NCBI GenBank assembly: GCA_963677915.2
Contig: CAXXGE010000033.1
Span: 1 to 64,000, forward strand
DNA length: 64,000 bases
Source of the DNA: G963677915 sp963677915
Lineage (GTDB): Bacteria > Bacillota > Clostridia > Lachnospirales > Vallitaleaceae
Direction: 5' to 3'
A program made the translations under genes and the position numbers. The notes under the pieces were generated by a model. The model was given only the letters and a program-made list of their open reading frames with translations. It searched no databases and was not told the origin of the DNA. This document shows positions 33,624 through 41,994 of this stretch, one piece after another. The first letter of the stretch is position 1, and each line of letters begins with the position of its first letter.

Positions 33624-34855
33624 TTTGGTACCTCCGTTTCTGTTGTATTTTTTGTTGCGAACAGACCAGCATCCTCAAGCTTAGTCATGGCGCCGTTGAT
33701 GAGGTACAGATTACCACCAAGATCAGGTGAGATACGGTCAAGATTTTCAAGCTCGCGGATATCATTGGCTGACAGCCATCCGTTTTGCCGGCCGACAGCA
33801 TAACCATTCATCCGGCTTTGATAATCTCCACGGAGAAGACCATCCACGTTGAACTTGATGAAGTATTGCCTTTTGTCAGCTTCGGAGAAAAGCGCTCGTT
33901 GCATAGATTGCTCCCAGCGAACAACCCAAGGATCAAGGGTGTATTTGACAAATTCCAGTGATTGCTGTTCGATGTTAGAAAAGGATGACTTCTCAAGGTC
34001 GGCGAGCATGTGAGGTGGGACTCTGAAAATTCTGGCGATCTCATTGATCTGGAACTTACGGGTTTCTAAAAACTGCGCCTGTTCCGGTGAGATACCGATA
34101 GGCGTATATTTTAGACCTTCCTCGAGAACAGCTATTCTGTGTGCATTACCAGAACCTTGATATAAGGTGTTCCAGCTGTCACGTATTCGCTGGGGATCCT
34201 TGACAATGCCTGGATGTTCCAATACACCGCCGGGAGCAGCACCGTTGGCAAAGAACTTGGCGCCATATTCCTCAGTAGCGATAGCAAGTCCGACGGCATT
34301 CTTCGCCATAGCAATCGGTGAGTAGCCAATGAGTCCGTCAAATCCGAGGCCGGGAACATGAAGGACCTGATCTCGGGGAAGAACCACGGGTCCTTTGTCA
34401 CTTTGGTAGGTGTAGATGATCACACCATCCAATGACCGGTCCACGGTCATCTTGGTCGGCATGAGAGGGTAGAGTGCTACAACCTCGCCTTTACCATTCC
34501 GGATGATCTGTGCATAGGCATTGCCCCATAGTAAAAGATGACTCATCAGTGTTTCTCTAAACGCAAATGAAGTCATCTCGGTGTTTGGTTCATCATGTAA
34601 AAGGCGGTAGAGTGGATGTGTTAGAGCTTTTTCTTTGCCTCCAGAGTCTTTGTATTGGTATAGATGCAGTGGAAGACCTGCAACAGCTTCGGCCAGTATC
34701 CTTACACAGGAATAAACGGCAGTCATCTGCATGGCTGTGAATTCATTGACCGTTTTACCAGCTGAGGTACCGCCGAAGATGAAGCTGTATGCGCTACTCG
34801 GTAAGTAGTTTTGTGGTTTGTCTCGTGATTTGAATAAGCTTTGGAAAATTACCAT
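33620..34855 (-). CDS. Phage portal protein (HK97 family)
   Basis: A 411-aa portal subunit. Recognisable patterns: SAGKTVNEFTAMQMTAVYSC then VRILAEAVAGLPLHLY, HPLYRLLHDEPNTEM, LLLWGNAYAQIIRNGKGEV, VLHVPGLGFDGLIGYSPI and ARIFRVPPHMLADLEKSSFSN. ATG at 34855 is chosen with AGGAGGT upstream. The gene is separated from terL by the Fic moron, an unusual break in an otherwise tight packaging module. Confidence 0.95.
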   Translation of the reverse strand: MVIFQSLFKSRDKPQNYLPSSAYSFIFGGTSAGKTVNEFTAMQMTAVYSCVRILAEAVAGLPLHLYQYKDSGGKEKALTHPLYRLLHDEPNTEMTSFAFRETLMSHLLLWGNAYAQIIRNGKGEVVALYPLMPTKMTVDRSLDGVIIYTYQSDKGPVVLPRDQVLHVPGLGFDGLIGYSPIAMAKNAVGLAIATEEYGAKFFANGAAPGGVLEHPGIVKDPQRIRDSWNTLYQGSGNAHRIAVLEEGLKYTPIGISPEQAQFLETRKFQINEIARIFRVPPHMLADLEKSSFSNIEQQSLEFVKYTLDPWVVRWEQSMQRALFSEADKRQYFIKFNVDGLLRGDYQSRMNGYAVGRQNGWLSANDIRELENLDRISPDLGGNLYLINGAMTKLEDAGLFATKNTTETEVPK

Positions 34856-34884
34856 CGGGTACCTCCTAAAAAAAGGCATAATAA

Positions 34885-34908
34885 AAGCACCTACGGATGT
34901 AGATGCTT
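34885..34908 (-). terminator. Terminator of the Fic moron
   Basis: On the minus strand AAGCA-T-CTAC, loop ATCC, GTAG-G-TGCTT, followed by TTATT. It lies 14 bp after the stop of the 49-aa ORF and 30 bp before the portal start. Confidence 0.7.
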
Positions 34909-34921
34909 GGAAGCTGTAAGT

Positions 34922-35071
34922 TTAATTGCTCTTTGGTATATTTAATTTCTCGCGGATTTCATCGATTGATTTATCAGCATCAAGAATCTTGCCTTCCTTT
35001 AGTTGATTTTCGGTGGCAGCCAGCTTGGTGTTTATTTCAGATAAATCAGCGTCATGGTCTTGCTTTACCAT
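34922..35071 (-). CDS. 49-aa protein downstream of fic
   Basis: A small, charged, helical protein (MVKQDHDADLSEINTKLAAT, then EIREKLNIPKSN), not recognised. GGAGGTG lies 7 nt before the ATG, and the start is 18 bp after the fic stop, so the two are surely co-transcribed. It could modulate Fic, but the Fic protein already has its own inhibitory helix; this is a guess from position. Confidence 0.65.
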   Translation of the reverse strand: MVKQDHDADLSEINTKLAATENQLKEGKILDADKSIDEIREKLNIPKSN

Positions 35072-35089
35072 AAATGGCACCTCCATATC

Positions 35090-36145
35090 TTACTGATAGT
35101 TCGTGTTGCGAATATAAGCAGTGCTTCTGCCGGCGCCAGTTTTTATAATGTAACCATCCTTTAATAAGGAAGACAGTGTAACCTCGACGGTTGACATACT
35201 GATATCAGGGCATTTTTCAAGGATATCCTTCTTGGATAGCTTCTGTAGTGTATTATCAAACAGCAGCTTAACTCTTTCTGGCTTTGAAAGAGTTCTGTTT
35301 TGTAAATGCTCAACGCGCGAGGAAAATTCCTTGTAAGCATTGAAGATGATTTCCAGATAGTATTTTACAAAGGGCAAATAGCTGTTTTCATTCTCAAGCC
35401 AATTTTCAGAGCTTTCCTGAAGCTTCTCATAATAGGTTTCTTTTGTTCTTTCAATGATCATCTCCATACTGATATACTTTCCGACGATGTAGCCGGAACG
35501 GTAGAGTAGAAGCAGTGTCAGCAATCGACTCATTCTGCCATTCCCGTCATTGAAGGGATGAATACAAAGGAAATCGAAAATATACATCGGAATCAAGAGT
35601 AAAGGATCATGAACACCGGCATTAATTGCATCCATAAAGGTTGTTGTGAGTCGTTCCATTGCATCAGGGGTTTCAAAGGCTGATAGGGGAGCAAAGCGTA
35701 CTCGTTCTTTCCCCTCGAAGGTTTCAGCAATGACATTGTCGGTATTCTTGAACTTTCCACCGGGTGTTGTTGGATTGAACTGATAAAGGTCCCGATGGAG
35801 CTGTAGAACAACGTTCACACGAGGATTCATGTAATCGTAGTTTTCATGTATCAGCTGCAATACTTCGCGGTACCCGGCTATTTCGGATTCGGACCGATTC
35901 CTTGGTTCGGCTTTTTCCTTAACAAGAGCATCAAGTCTTTCGTCCGAGGTGTAGATTCCTTCGATCCTGTTGGAAGCGCCGGTGCTTTGCACCTTTGCAA
36001 TTTCAAGCATGGCATTAAGTATATCAGGTGTTGCCTCGATAAAAAGCTCCTGTTTTCCTTTGTATTCATGTATTGCAGCGACTAAGTTAATGATTTCACT
36101 GCATAAAAGCTCGCTTGGGATGTTGTCATAATTGAATTCTCTCAT
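35090..36145 (-). CDS. Fic family protein with internal inhibitory motif
   Basis: A 351-aa Fic-domain enzyme, probably an AMP- or NMP-transferase acting on a protein. The active-site loop HPFNDGNGRMSR (about residues 195-206) is complete, including the catalytic His. An N-terminal SNRIEG (about 63-68) fits the class II autoinhibitory motif (S/T)xxxE(G/N). The C-terminal 65 residues form a winged helix (SKKDILEKCPDISMSTVEVT, then LKDGYIIKTGAGRSTAYI), suggesting DNA binding. ATG at 36145 after GAAGGTGG. It is cargo inside the packaging operon. Confidence 0.92.
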   Translation of the reverse strand: MREFNYDNIPSELLCSEIINLVAAIHEYKGKQELFIEATPDILNAMLEIAKVQSTGASNRIEGIYTSDERLDALVKEKAEPRNRSESEIAGYREVLQLIHENYDYMNPRVNVVLQLHRDLYQFNPTTPGGKFKNTDNVIAETFEGKERVRFAPLSAFETPDAMERLTTTFMDAINAGVHDPLLLIPMYIFDFLCIHPFNDGNGRMSRLLTLLLLYRSGYIVGKYISMEMIIERTKETYYEKLQESSENWLENENSYLPFVKYYLEIIFNAYKEFSSRVEHLQNRTLSKPERVKLLFDNTLQKLSKKDILEKCPDISMSTVEVTLSSLLKDGYIIKTGAGRSTAYIRNTNYQ

Positions 36146-36160
36146 GTAAACCACCTTCTT

Positions 36161-36316
36161 TCTGCATAAAAAAGTATCTTTCTGCATTATTATATGCCTA
36201 AATTATGCAGAAATCAAGTTGAGTAGGCAGAAAAAGCTTGAGTTATCTACCCAAAATCACTTTTATCTGCACAATTAAATCCAGAAATTGTGCAGAAGAA
36301 ACTCTGATTATGCAGA
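36161..36316 (-). promoter_or_regulatory. Operator array over the fic promoter
   Basis: Six TCTGCA/TGCAGA half-sites: rightward at 36161, 36181 and 36266, leftward ending at 36211, 36296 and 36316. Two pairs form 31-bp inverted sites (36181-36211 and 36266-36296; the second has perfect 11-bp arms TCTGCACAATT/AATTGTGCAGA). The whole array is mirror-symmetric around 36238.5. A TTGATT-N17-TATAAT promoter (36212-36217, 36189-36194) reads toward fic, with its -10 and spacer inside the first site. The Fic winged helix is a candidate ligand (inference). Confidence 0.8.
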
Positions 36317-37918
36317 TTACAAAATCAGAATGCCTCGATCATCATATACAGAACCGCTTGAAGTGTTACCACATCTAAGAGCACGGTCCAGTGCCATGAT
36401 CGTTGCAACCGCACCGTCAATTTTCTCGGTCGATTTTTCTTTATCCGGTTTTATATTACCAGCTGGATCCGTTTTGATGAAGATATTATCCATCATCCAC
36501 CTGAGAACCGGCTGACCGCTATGCGCTATTTTCTCCTCGAAGGTCAGCTTCATTAGCTCCTTAGTCGGTGGTGACATATCCTTGAAGCCTTGACCAAAGG
36601 GAACGACAGTGAAACCAAGGTTTTCTAAATTCTGGGTCATTTGTACGGCACCCCAACGGTCAAAGGCGATTTCACGAATGTTGTATTTCATGCCGAGTTC
36701 TTCGATGAACTTTTCAATATAACCATAGTGAACTACATTACCTTCTGTCGTCATGAGAAATTCTTGTTTCTCCCATAGGTCATATTGAACATGGTCCCGT
36801 CTTACCCGGAGTTCAATGTTATCTTCTGGCATCCAGAAATAGGGGAGGACCTGATACTTGTCAGCCTCATCTTGTGGAGGAAAGACCAGAACAAATGCCG
36901 TTATGTCTGTGGTTGATGAAAGGTCGAGACCACCATAGCAAATACGACCTTCAAGATCATTTTGTGAAACAGCAAAAGCGCAGGCATCCCATTTTGCCAT
37001 CGGCATCCAACGGACAGCTTGCTTGACCCACTGATTGAGTCGGAGTTGACGAAAGCTGTTTTCTTCTGCGGGATTTTGCTTTGCTGATTCGCAGGCTGCT
37101 TTGACTTTATCAATGTTCACGGTTATGCCAAGGCTGGGATTAGCTTTTTTCCATACCTTTGGGTCGGTCCAGTCTTCATCTTCCTTGGCGCCATAGATGA
37201 CCGGATAAAATGTTGGATCAGATTTTCGGCCTTCGAGAATATCAAGAGCCTTTTGGTGTGTTTCATAGCATATGCTTTGAGTGTCAGAGCCTGCAGTGGT
37301 GATTAAAAAGTACAGTGGCTGTGTTCTGGCATCGCCAGAGCCCTTGGTCATAACATCGAAAAGCTTCCGGTTAGGTTGTGTATGCAGCTCATCGAAAACA
37401 ACACCATGGATGTTGAAGCCGTGTTTCGAATAGGCTTCGGCAGATAACACCTGATAAAAGCTGTTCGTAGGCAGATAAATGATCCTTTTGGTTGACGCAA
37501 GGATTTTGACCCGCCTATTAAGGGCTGGGCACATCCTGACCATATCTGCAGCAACCTCAAAAACAATGGAAGCCTGTTGGCGATCTGCGGCACATCCATA
37601 AACTTCGGCGCGCTCTTCACCATCACCACAGGTCAGAAGTAAAGCGATAGCTGCAGCCAGTTCGCTTTTGCCCATTTTCTTTGGGATTTCAACATAGGCG
37701 GTATTGAATTGACGATAGCCATTGGGTTTCAGAGATCCAAAAAGATCCCGGATAATTTGCTCTTGCCAATCAATCAATTCAAAAGGCTTCCCAGCCCATT
37801 TACCTTTTGTATGTGAGAGGGCTTCGATGAAAGCGACGGCATAATTGGCAGCCGCTACATTGTAGGTGCTGTCCTTTGAAAGGAATCGCGTCGGTTTGTA
37901 TTTTTTAAGCTTTCTCAT
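36317..37918 (-). CDS. terL: Terminase large subunit
   Basis: A 533-aa packaging motor and nuclease. The ATPase domain has Walker A IPKKMGKSELAAA (about residues 80-92), Walker B VVFDELHTQPNR (about 174) and a coupling motif LITTAG. The nuclease domain has YGGLDLSSTTDITAF (about 325), AFDRWGAVQMTQ and KIDGAVATIMALDRAL. It ends SVYDDRGILIL, typical of this terminase group. The ATG at 37918 follows AGGAGGTC. terS lies upstream but is separated by a methyltransferase and two small genes. Confidence 0.95.
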   Translation of the reverse strand: MRKLKKYKPTRFLSKDSTYNVAAANYAVAFIEALSHTKGKWAGKPFELIDWQEQIIRDLFGSLKPNGYRQFNTAYVEIPKKMGKSELAAAIALLLTCGDGEERAEVYGCAADRQQASIVFEVAADMVRMCPALNRRVKILASTKRIIYLPTNSFYQVLSAEAYSKHGFNIHGVVFDELHTQPNRKLFDVMTKGSGDARTQPLYFLITTAGSDTQSICYETHQKALDILEGRKSDPTFYPVIYGAKEDEDWTDPKVWKKANPSLGITVNIDKVKAACESAKQNPAEENSFRQLRLNQWVKQAVRWMPMAKWDACAFAVSQNDLEGRICYGGLDLSSTTDITAFVLVFPPQDEADKYQVLPYFWMPEDNIELRVRRDHVQYDLWEKQEFLMTTEGNVVHYGYIEKFIEELGMKYNIREIAFDRWGAVQMTQNLENLGFTVVPFGQGFKDMSPPTKELMKLTFEEKIAHSGQPVLRWMMDNIFIKTDPAGNIKPDKEKSTEKIDGAVATIMALDRALRCGNTSSGSVYDDRGILIL

Positions 37919-37993
37919 CGGACAGTTGACCTCCTTACTTGAAAATGGCACAAGAAAAGAGCTCAGAATTGAGCCCTTTCATGGGTGAATGAC

Positions 37994-38218
37994 TTATATT
38001 CGTTTTACGATATCCTCGCCGTACGCAATTCCGAGGGTAGAGCCGCTGTCCCAGCAGCAGAAAATGGTGCCAATATCATCGATGAAATCTACAGTACCTA
38101 AGTCACCTGCTTTCAGATTGGAGTAAGGATCATTCATGCTTACAAGTTCCACACGACATCCCTTTGGATATTGCTTGCGCAACCGGATGATGGTATCTCT
38201 TGAGGGAAATCTATTCAT
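37994..38218 (-). CDS. DUF4314 domain-containing protein
   Basis: A 74-aa protein with the DUF4314 pattern: LRKQYPKGCRVELVSMNDPY and LKAGDLGTVDFIDDIGTI, an SH3-like fold of unknown role common in clostridial phages near the terminase. It overlaps the preceding gene by 8 bp. Confidence 0.8.
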   Translation of the reverse strand: MNRFPSRDTIIRLRKQYPKGCRVELVSMNDPYSNLKAGDLGTVDFIDDIGTIFCCWDSGSTLGIAYGEDIVKRI

Positions 38219-39032
38219 CTTGCACCTCTTTGCCTATATCGGTGTTCTCGGGCCGTCCGTTTTTGAATGCTGTGTTACCAGTTAAGTTACGGAGTAGGAT
38301 TTTTCGAGCCAGTTTGTAGTCGTTTCCGACGAAACCGATTCGAATAAGAAATACCCGGAAGGTAAATTTTTCATTGTCGACCGGCTTTTCTGTGGCCGTT
38401 ACACGTTTCTGAGTTTTTGCTGCAGTGCAGAGGGCGTTTATGAAGCTGGTATAAGCGGCAATCTCTTCACTCTCTAAAGGTAGGCAGAACCAGGGAAATC
38501 TTAATGTAGTTTCAGTCTGTTCGAACTCGATGAATTCTGCACCAATGGATTTTTTGATGAGGCTGGCTTTGCTGGCAATTAGTTTTCTTAAGTTGTAGAG
38601 GTTGTCCTCGTTAAATCCGTCTAGTGGAACCTCAATGACTAATCGGTCATTCTCTTGTATGTCATTTGCTTGCATGCCATCTTCGCCAATTGGATCACGG
38701 CGTTGTTTGCCAAGACCGAGTTCTTCTTCCCGGGTTAAAGCCAACTCCTCAAAGCTTTCAATTTCACCAATAACACTGTGGGATTCTTCCTTGGTCAATG
38801 GTGCATCGAATTCAAGATACTTTGCTACAAAGTCATGTAAGCCTTGAAGGTCTGCCACCAGGTTGGGATTGTCCTTGCCGGTAAGGGTGCCGTTCTTATC
38901 AATGGTGTAGTCTCCAACCTGGTAGGCGAAGGTAGGAGCCCCGAGGTACTTTGCAGGTGTGTTTAGTTCCATTGTGATTGCACTAACCAGTGATTTGCGT
39001 TCGTCGCCTTTTACTCTGTAAATAATTTTCAT
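38211..39032 (-). CDS. Phage protein of the clostridial 'virulence protein' family
   Basis: A 273-aa protein. Its N-terminus (YRVKGDERKSLVSAITMELN and KYLGAPTFAYQVGDYTIDKN) matches a family often labelled 'virulence protein' in clostridial prophages, a name with no functional support. The C-terminal half (FPWFCLPLESEEIAAYTSFI, then NDYKLARKILLRNLTGN) repeats across the family. It lies between the methyltransferase and terL. Function unknown. Confidence 0.65.
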   Translation of the reverse strand: MKIIYRVKGDERKSLVSAITMELNTPAKYLGAPTFAYQVGDYTIDKNGTLTGKDNPNLVADLQGLHDFVAKYLEFDAPLTKEESHSVIGEIESFEELALTREEELGLGKQRRDPIGEDGMQANDIQENDRLVIEVPLDGFNEDNLYNLRKLIASKASLIKKSIGAEFIEFEQTETTLRFPWFCLPLESEEIAAYTSFINALCTAAKTQKRVTATEKPVDNEKFTFRVFLIRIGFVGNDYKLARKILLRNLTGNTAFKNGRPENTDIGKEVQDE

Positions 39033-39142
39033 TTTTCATACCGCCTTTCTAATGGGTTAGTACATTAATCACTCTGAACGCCTCATATAGCAAGTCAATT
39101 CAGAGGTTATCTGTGAAAGATTAATGGACTTTCAAGGCGGAA

Positions 39143-40408
39143 CTATTCTTCAGAAGCGGCTGTTTCTTCATCGGTTGCAGCATCAGGTAAATCCCTAAAC
39201 GCATACTGTATTCCATCCCGTACAAGAAATACCTTTTGATCTGAACCAACCTGCTCGATGTAACGTTTCACAATAACATCACAGAACTTCTCATCCAGCT
39301 CAACGGTGAAGCAGGTCCGATCCGTTTGTTCTGATGCAATCAGAGTTGATCCGCTACCGCCAAAAGGATCCAGAACAATGCATCCGGTTAAGGAACTATT
39401 GATAATGGGATAAGCGATAAGGGGAACCGGCTTCATAGTCGGATGGTCGCCATTTTTTCGTGGCTTTTCAAATTCCCAGATGGTGGTTTGCTTTCGATCA
39501 GCATACCAGGCATGTTTACCGGACTTTTTCCAGCCGAATAGAATTGGCTCATGCTGCCATTGGTAGGGGGAACGCCCTAATACAAGTGACTGCTTCTTCC
39601 AAATACAGGTTCCGGATAGGTAGAAGCCTGCATCGGAAAAGGATCTACGGAAATTGAGTCCTTCCGTATCAGCGTGGAAGACATAGATGCTGGCGTCTTT
39701 GGCCATCGCTTTTTCTGTCAGAGAAAAGGCGTCATACAGAAACTGGTAGAACTTGTCGTCAGCCATATTGTCATTCTTAATTTTTCCGGCGCCACCTTCG
39801 TAATTGACATTGTAAGGCGGATCGGTGACCGTGAGGTTGGCTTGCTTACCATCCATGAGCAGTTCAAAGGTTTCGGATTTGGTACTGTCACCACAAACGA
39901 GACGATGGTTGCCTAGCAGCCATAGATCACCAAATTTTGTTACAGCAGTTTTCTGAAGTTCTGCCTCGACATCAAAGTCATCGTCTTTGACATCATCCAA
40001 GTTACCCATTAGCTTATTCAACTCAGTCTCGTCAAAGCCGAGAAGAGAGAGGTCAAAATCAGCGCCTTGGAGATCAGCCAGTTCAACAGAAAGCATCTCG
40101 GCATCCCAACCTGCATTCAGAGCAAGTCTGTTGTCAGCAAGGATGTAAGCACGTTTCTGTGCTTCTGAAAGATGCTCTACAAATACACAAGGAACATCGG
40201 TAATGCCTTCTTCCTTGGCAGCTAGAATTCGACCATGGCCAGCGATGATGTTCAGATCCTTATCAACGATAACCGGATTCACAAAGCCAAATTCTCTAAG
40301 GGAGGAACGGAGCTGAAGAATCTGTTCCTTGCTATGGGTCCTGGCATTTCTGGCATAGGGAATCAGCTGGTCAATATTTACCTTTTCAAAGCGTTCAGTG
40401 GTGATCAT
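39143..40408 (-). CDS. ParB-domain DNA methyltransferase
   Basis: A 421-aa fusion. Residues 1-130 are a ParB/Srx-like nuclease domain (IPYARNARTHSKEQILQL, IAGHGRILAAKE, ILADNRLALNAGWD). The rest is a type II-like N6-adenine or N4-cytosine methyltransferase with motif IV DPPYNVNYE (about 200) and motif I LDPFGGSGSTLIASE (about 348), in the beta-class order. No cognate restriction enzyme is near, so it is an orphan phage enzyme, perhaps protecting phage DNA or acting in packaging. Confidence 0.93.
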   Translation of the reverse strand: MITTERFEKVNIDQLIPYARNARTHSKEQILQLRSSLREFGFVNPVIVDKDLNIIAGHGRILAAKEEGITDVPCVFVEHLSEAQKRAYILADNRLALNAGWDAEMLSVELADLQGADFDLSLLGFDETELNKLMGNLDDVKDDDFDVEAELQKTAVTKFGDLWLLGNHRLVCGDSTKSETFELLMDGKQANLTVTDPPYNVNYEGGAGKIKNDNMADDKFYQFLYDAFSLTEKAMAKDASIYVFHADTEGLNFRRSFSDAGFYLSGTCIWKKQSLVLGRSPYQWQHEPILFGWKKSGKHAWYADRKQTTIWEFEKPRKNGDHPTMKPVPLIAYPIINSSLTGCIVLDPFGGSGSTLIASEQTDRTCFTVELDEKFCDVIVKRYIEQVGSDQKVFLVRDGIQYAFRDLPDAATDEETAASEE

Positions 40409-40414
40409 ATATTC

Positions 40415-40993
40415 TTATCTTCCTTTCCTGCCAGACAGTAAGGCTTCCATGATATCGTCCTGAGGATTACTTACAAAGGCGGTGGTACTGTTCTGCTTAA
40501 CGATATCAAAGATCTCGTACCAGAGCAGGTTTGCTTGCTTCTGAAACGACTGGCTCATTTGAACAAAGGGACTGGTGATGGCTCCGCCGGTTGTAGGGTG
40601 TTTTCCTAGAAGACCATAAATGCTGATGGCCTCCTCACACTGGACGTAGCGTGTGAAGGCTTGAGCATAGGCTTCAATAAGTCTTGGGTTTACAAACTTT
40701 TCACAGCCGCGATCTCTGAGCCATTTCCAAGTTTCGATATATAGAGCACCCGCACATAGTGGCTTACCATCCTTTTGCCTTGAACTCAGATAATCGCTGG
40801 GTGAGGGCATGTCTTCACCATCAAGGTCAGCTGCGTCATCCAGATCCTCTATGTCCAATAAGGACTCAGGCTGCAGATCGGGAATTTCAAGTACCTTAGC
40901 CGCCTTTCCCTTTGCAATCTTATCAACTAATGCCTGAGGTTTATCGCCGGCGCGCACGCGTCTGCCACCTCTGTTTGTTCCGTCTTTTGCCAT
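40415..40993 (-). CDS. terS: Terminase small subunit, P27 family
   Basis: A 192-aa P27-family small terminase. Basic N-terminus (MAKDGTNRGGRRVRAGDKPQ) followed by the conserved region around GALYIETWKWLRDRGCEKFV, YAQAFTRYVQCEEAI and SPFVQMSQSFQKQANLLWYE. It recognises packaging initiation sites. GGAGGTG precedes the ATG. The intergenic 41000-41120 to its right has no gene that I can support. Confidence 0.88.
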   Translation of the reverse strand: MAKDGTNRGGRRVRAGDKPQALVDKIAKGKAAKVLEIPDLQPESLLDIEDLDDAADLDGEDMPSPSDYLSSRQKDGKPLCAGALYIETWKWLRDRGCEKFVNPRLIEAYAQAFTRYVQCEEAISIYGLLGKHPTTGGAITSPFVQMSQSFQKQANLLWYEIFDIVKQNSTTAFVSNPQDDIMEALLSGRKGR

Positions 40994-41120
40994 GCGCCGT
41001 TCACCTCCTTTGGCAGCAAGGGGTTAATCCCCTGTTTGAACTGCAATTTTTGTGCGCGTGACCCCCCGCCCGTTCCACGGTGAGAAGGGTACAGAGATTT
41101 AGACCGCCCCCATGGGGTAG

Positions 41121-41477
41121 CTAACGTCGCCAACGACCACCTTCTCGAGCTGTTATCTCAGAGTGGCATGGTGTACATAGTGACATCAGGTTTTCAAAGT
41201 CATTGGTACCACCCTGAGATAGAGGTTTGATGTGATGAACCTCGGCTGCTGGTGTGAGCTTGCCGTTCTTCTGGCATTGCTCACAAAGAGGGTGTTGGGT
41301 AATATAACGATCTCTGATCCGTTTCCATGCTCTGCCGTATCGCTTCTTGACAGCTGGGTCACGGTCGTATTTTTCATAACGTTTAGACTCTTGTTTTGTA
41401 TGCTCCTCACAGAATCGGCTGTCAGTTAGGTTTGGACAGCCAGGGTGTGAGCACGGTCTTTTGGGTTTATAGGGTAT
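41121..41477 (-). CDS. HNH endonuclease, apparently starting at ATA
   Basis: A phage HNH nuclease next to terS, needed for cos or pac cleavage in related phages. Zinc ligands and HNH motif: CSHPGCPNLTDSRFCEEHT, CEQCQKNGK, EVHHIKPLSQGGTNDFENLM (catalytic HH) and CTPCHSEIT. Homologues begin MPYKPKRPC; here that ATG is ATA (41475-41477), 6 nt after a strong GGAGGTG. No ATG or GTG in frame is better placed; a TTG at 41492 would put the ribosome site inside the gene. First gene of the late operon. Confidence 0.85.
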   Translation of the reverse strand: MPYKPKRPCSHPGCPNLTDSRFCEEHTKQESKRYEKYDRDPAVKKRYGRAWKRIRDRYITQHPLCEQCQKNGKLTPAAEVHHIKPLSQGGTNDFENLMSLCTPCHSEITAREGGRWRR

Positions 41478-41505
41478 TGGAAACACCTCCAAAACTGCAT
41501 GAAAA

Positions 41506-41535
41506 AAGCCTCCACAGGTTCTCCTGCAAAGGCTT
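41506..41535 (-). terminator. Terminator between late promoter and HNH gene
   Basis: Minus strand: AAGCCT-TTGCAGG, loop AGAA, CCTGTGG-AGGCTT, then TTTTT. It ends the early transcript after DUF1492 but also lies downstream of the putative late promoter, so late transcription has to read through it. Confidence 0.8.
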
Positions 41536-41562
41536 AAGCAATTCTTATTCTTCTATGTTACT

Positions 41563-41598
41563 ACTATAACACACTCTTAACGGACATATCGGACATAT
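41563..41598 (-). promoter_or_regulatory. Putative late promoter with tandem ATATGTCCG repeats
   Basis: Two exact 9-bp direct repeats ATATGTCCG (minus strand; 41590-41598 and 41581-41589) are followed after 12 bp by TATAGT (41563-41568). The -35 position falls inside the repeats, as for an activator-dependent promoter. They lie directly after the DUF1492 stop. Confidence 0.55.
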
Positions 41599-41994
41599 TC
41601 AAATTTTCTGCAAAAACCTGTCATGGGCTTTACGAACACTGTCTTCGGTTGCGTATGAACTAATGCTTGCTGCGATTTGTTCCCAACATAAACCGTTGAC
41701 GTAGCGTAATGACAATATCATTCTCATTTTACTGTCTGTGACACTTTCGATATAACGGTTTAGCCTATTGAGTTCGTAGAAACATTTTTTTAGGTTCAGA
41801 TCCAGCAGACATTTTAGATCTGCCAGCTCAGCGGCATATTTTCCAACTTTGTCTCCAATCTCATGAACCATTGGCATTCCGGTGATTCTAGAAGTACATC
41901 CGGTAGCTAAGCCTTCAAGTTCAGAGATTCGTCGTTGAATTTCTTCGATTTCTCGATTGAGGTAATACAGTTGTGATAGCTCTTTTTTAGTCAT
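41599..41994 (-). CDS. DUF1492 (sigma/ArpU-like) protein
   Basis: A 131-aa DUF1492 protein. An N-terminal coiled coil (YYLNREIEEIQRRISELEGL) is followed by a sigma-70 region 4-like helix-turn-helix: ILSLRYVNGLCWEQIAASIS, then TEDSVRKAHDRFL. Such proteins act as late transcription regulators in Gram-positive phages. ATG at 41994 after GGAGGTG. It is the last early gene and lies immediately before the putative late promoter, which it is a good candidate to activate (inference). Confidence 0.82.
   Translation of the reverse strand: MTKKELSQLYYLNREIEEIQRRISELEGLATGCTSRITGMPMVHEIGDKVGKYAAELADLKCLLDLNLKKCFYELNRLNRYIESVTDSKMRMILSLRYVNGLCWEQIAASISSYATEDSVRKAHDRFLQKI

Noticed and set aside
40927..41133. 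Small frame overlapping the start of terS
   Set aside because: Out-of-frame overlap with terS and the HNH gene; no ribosome site and no homology.
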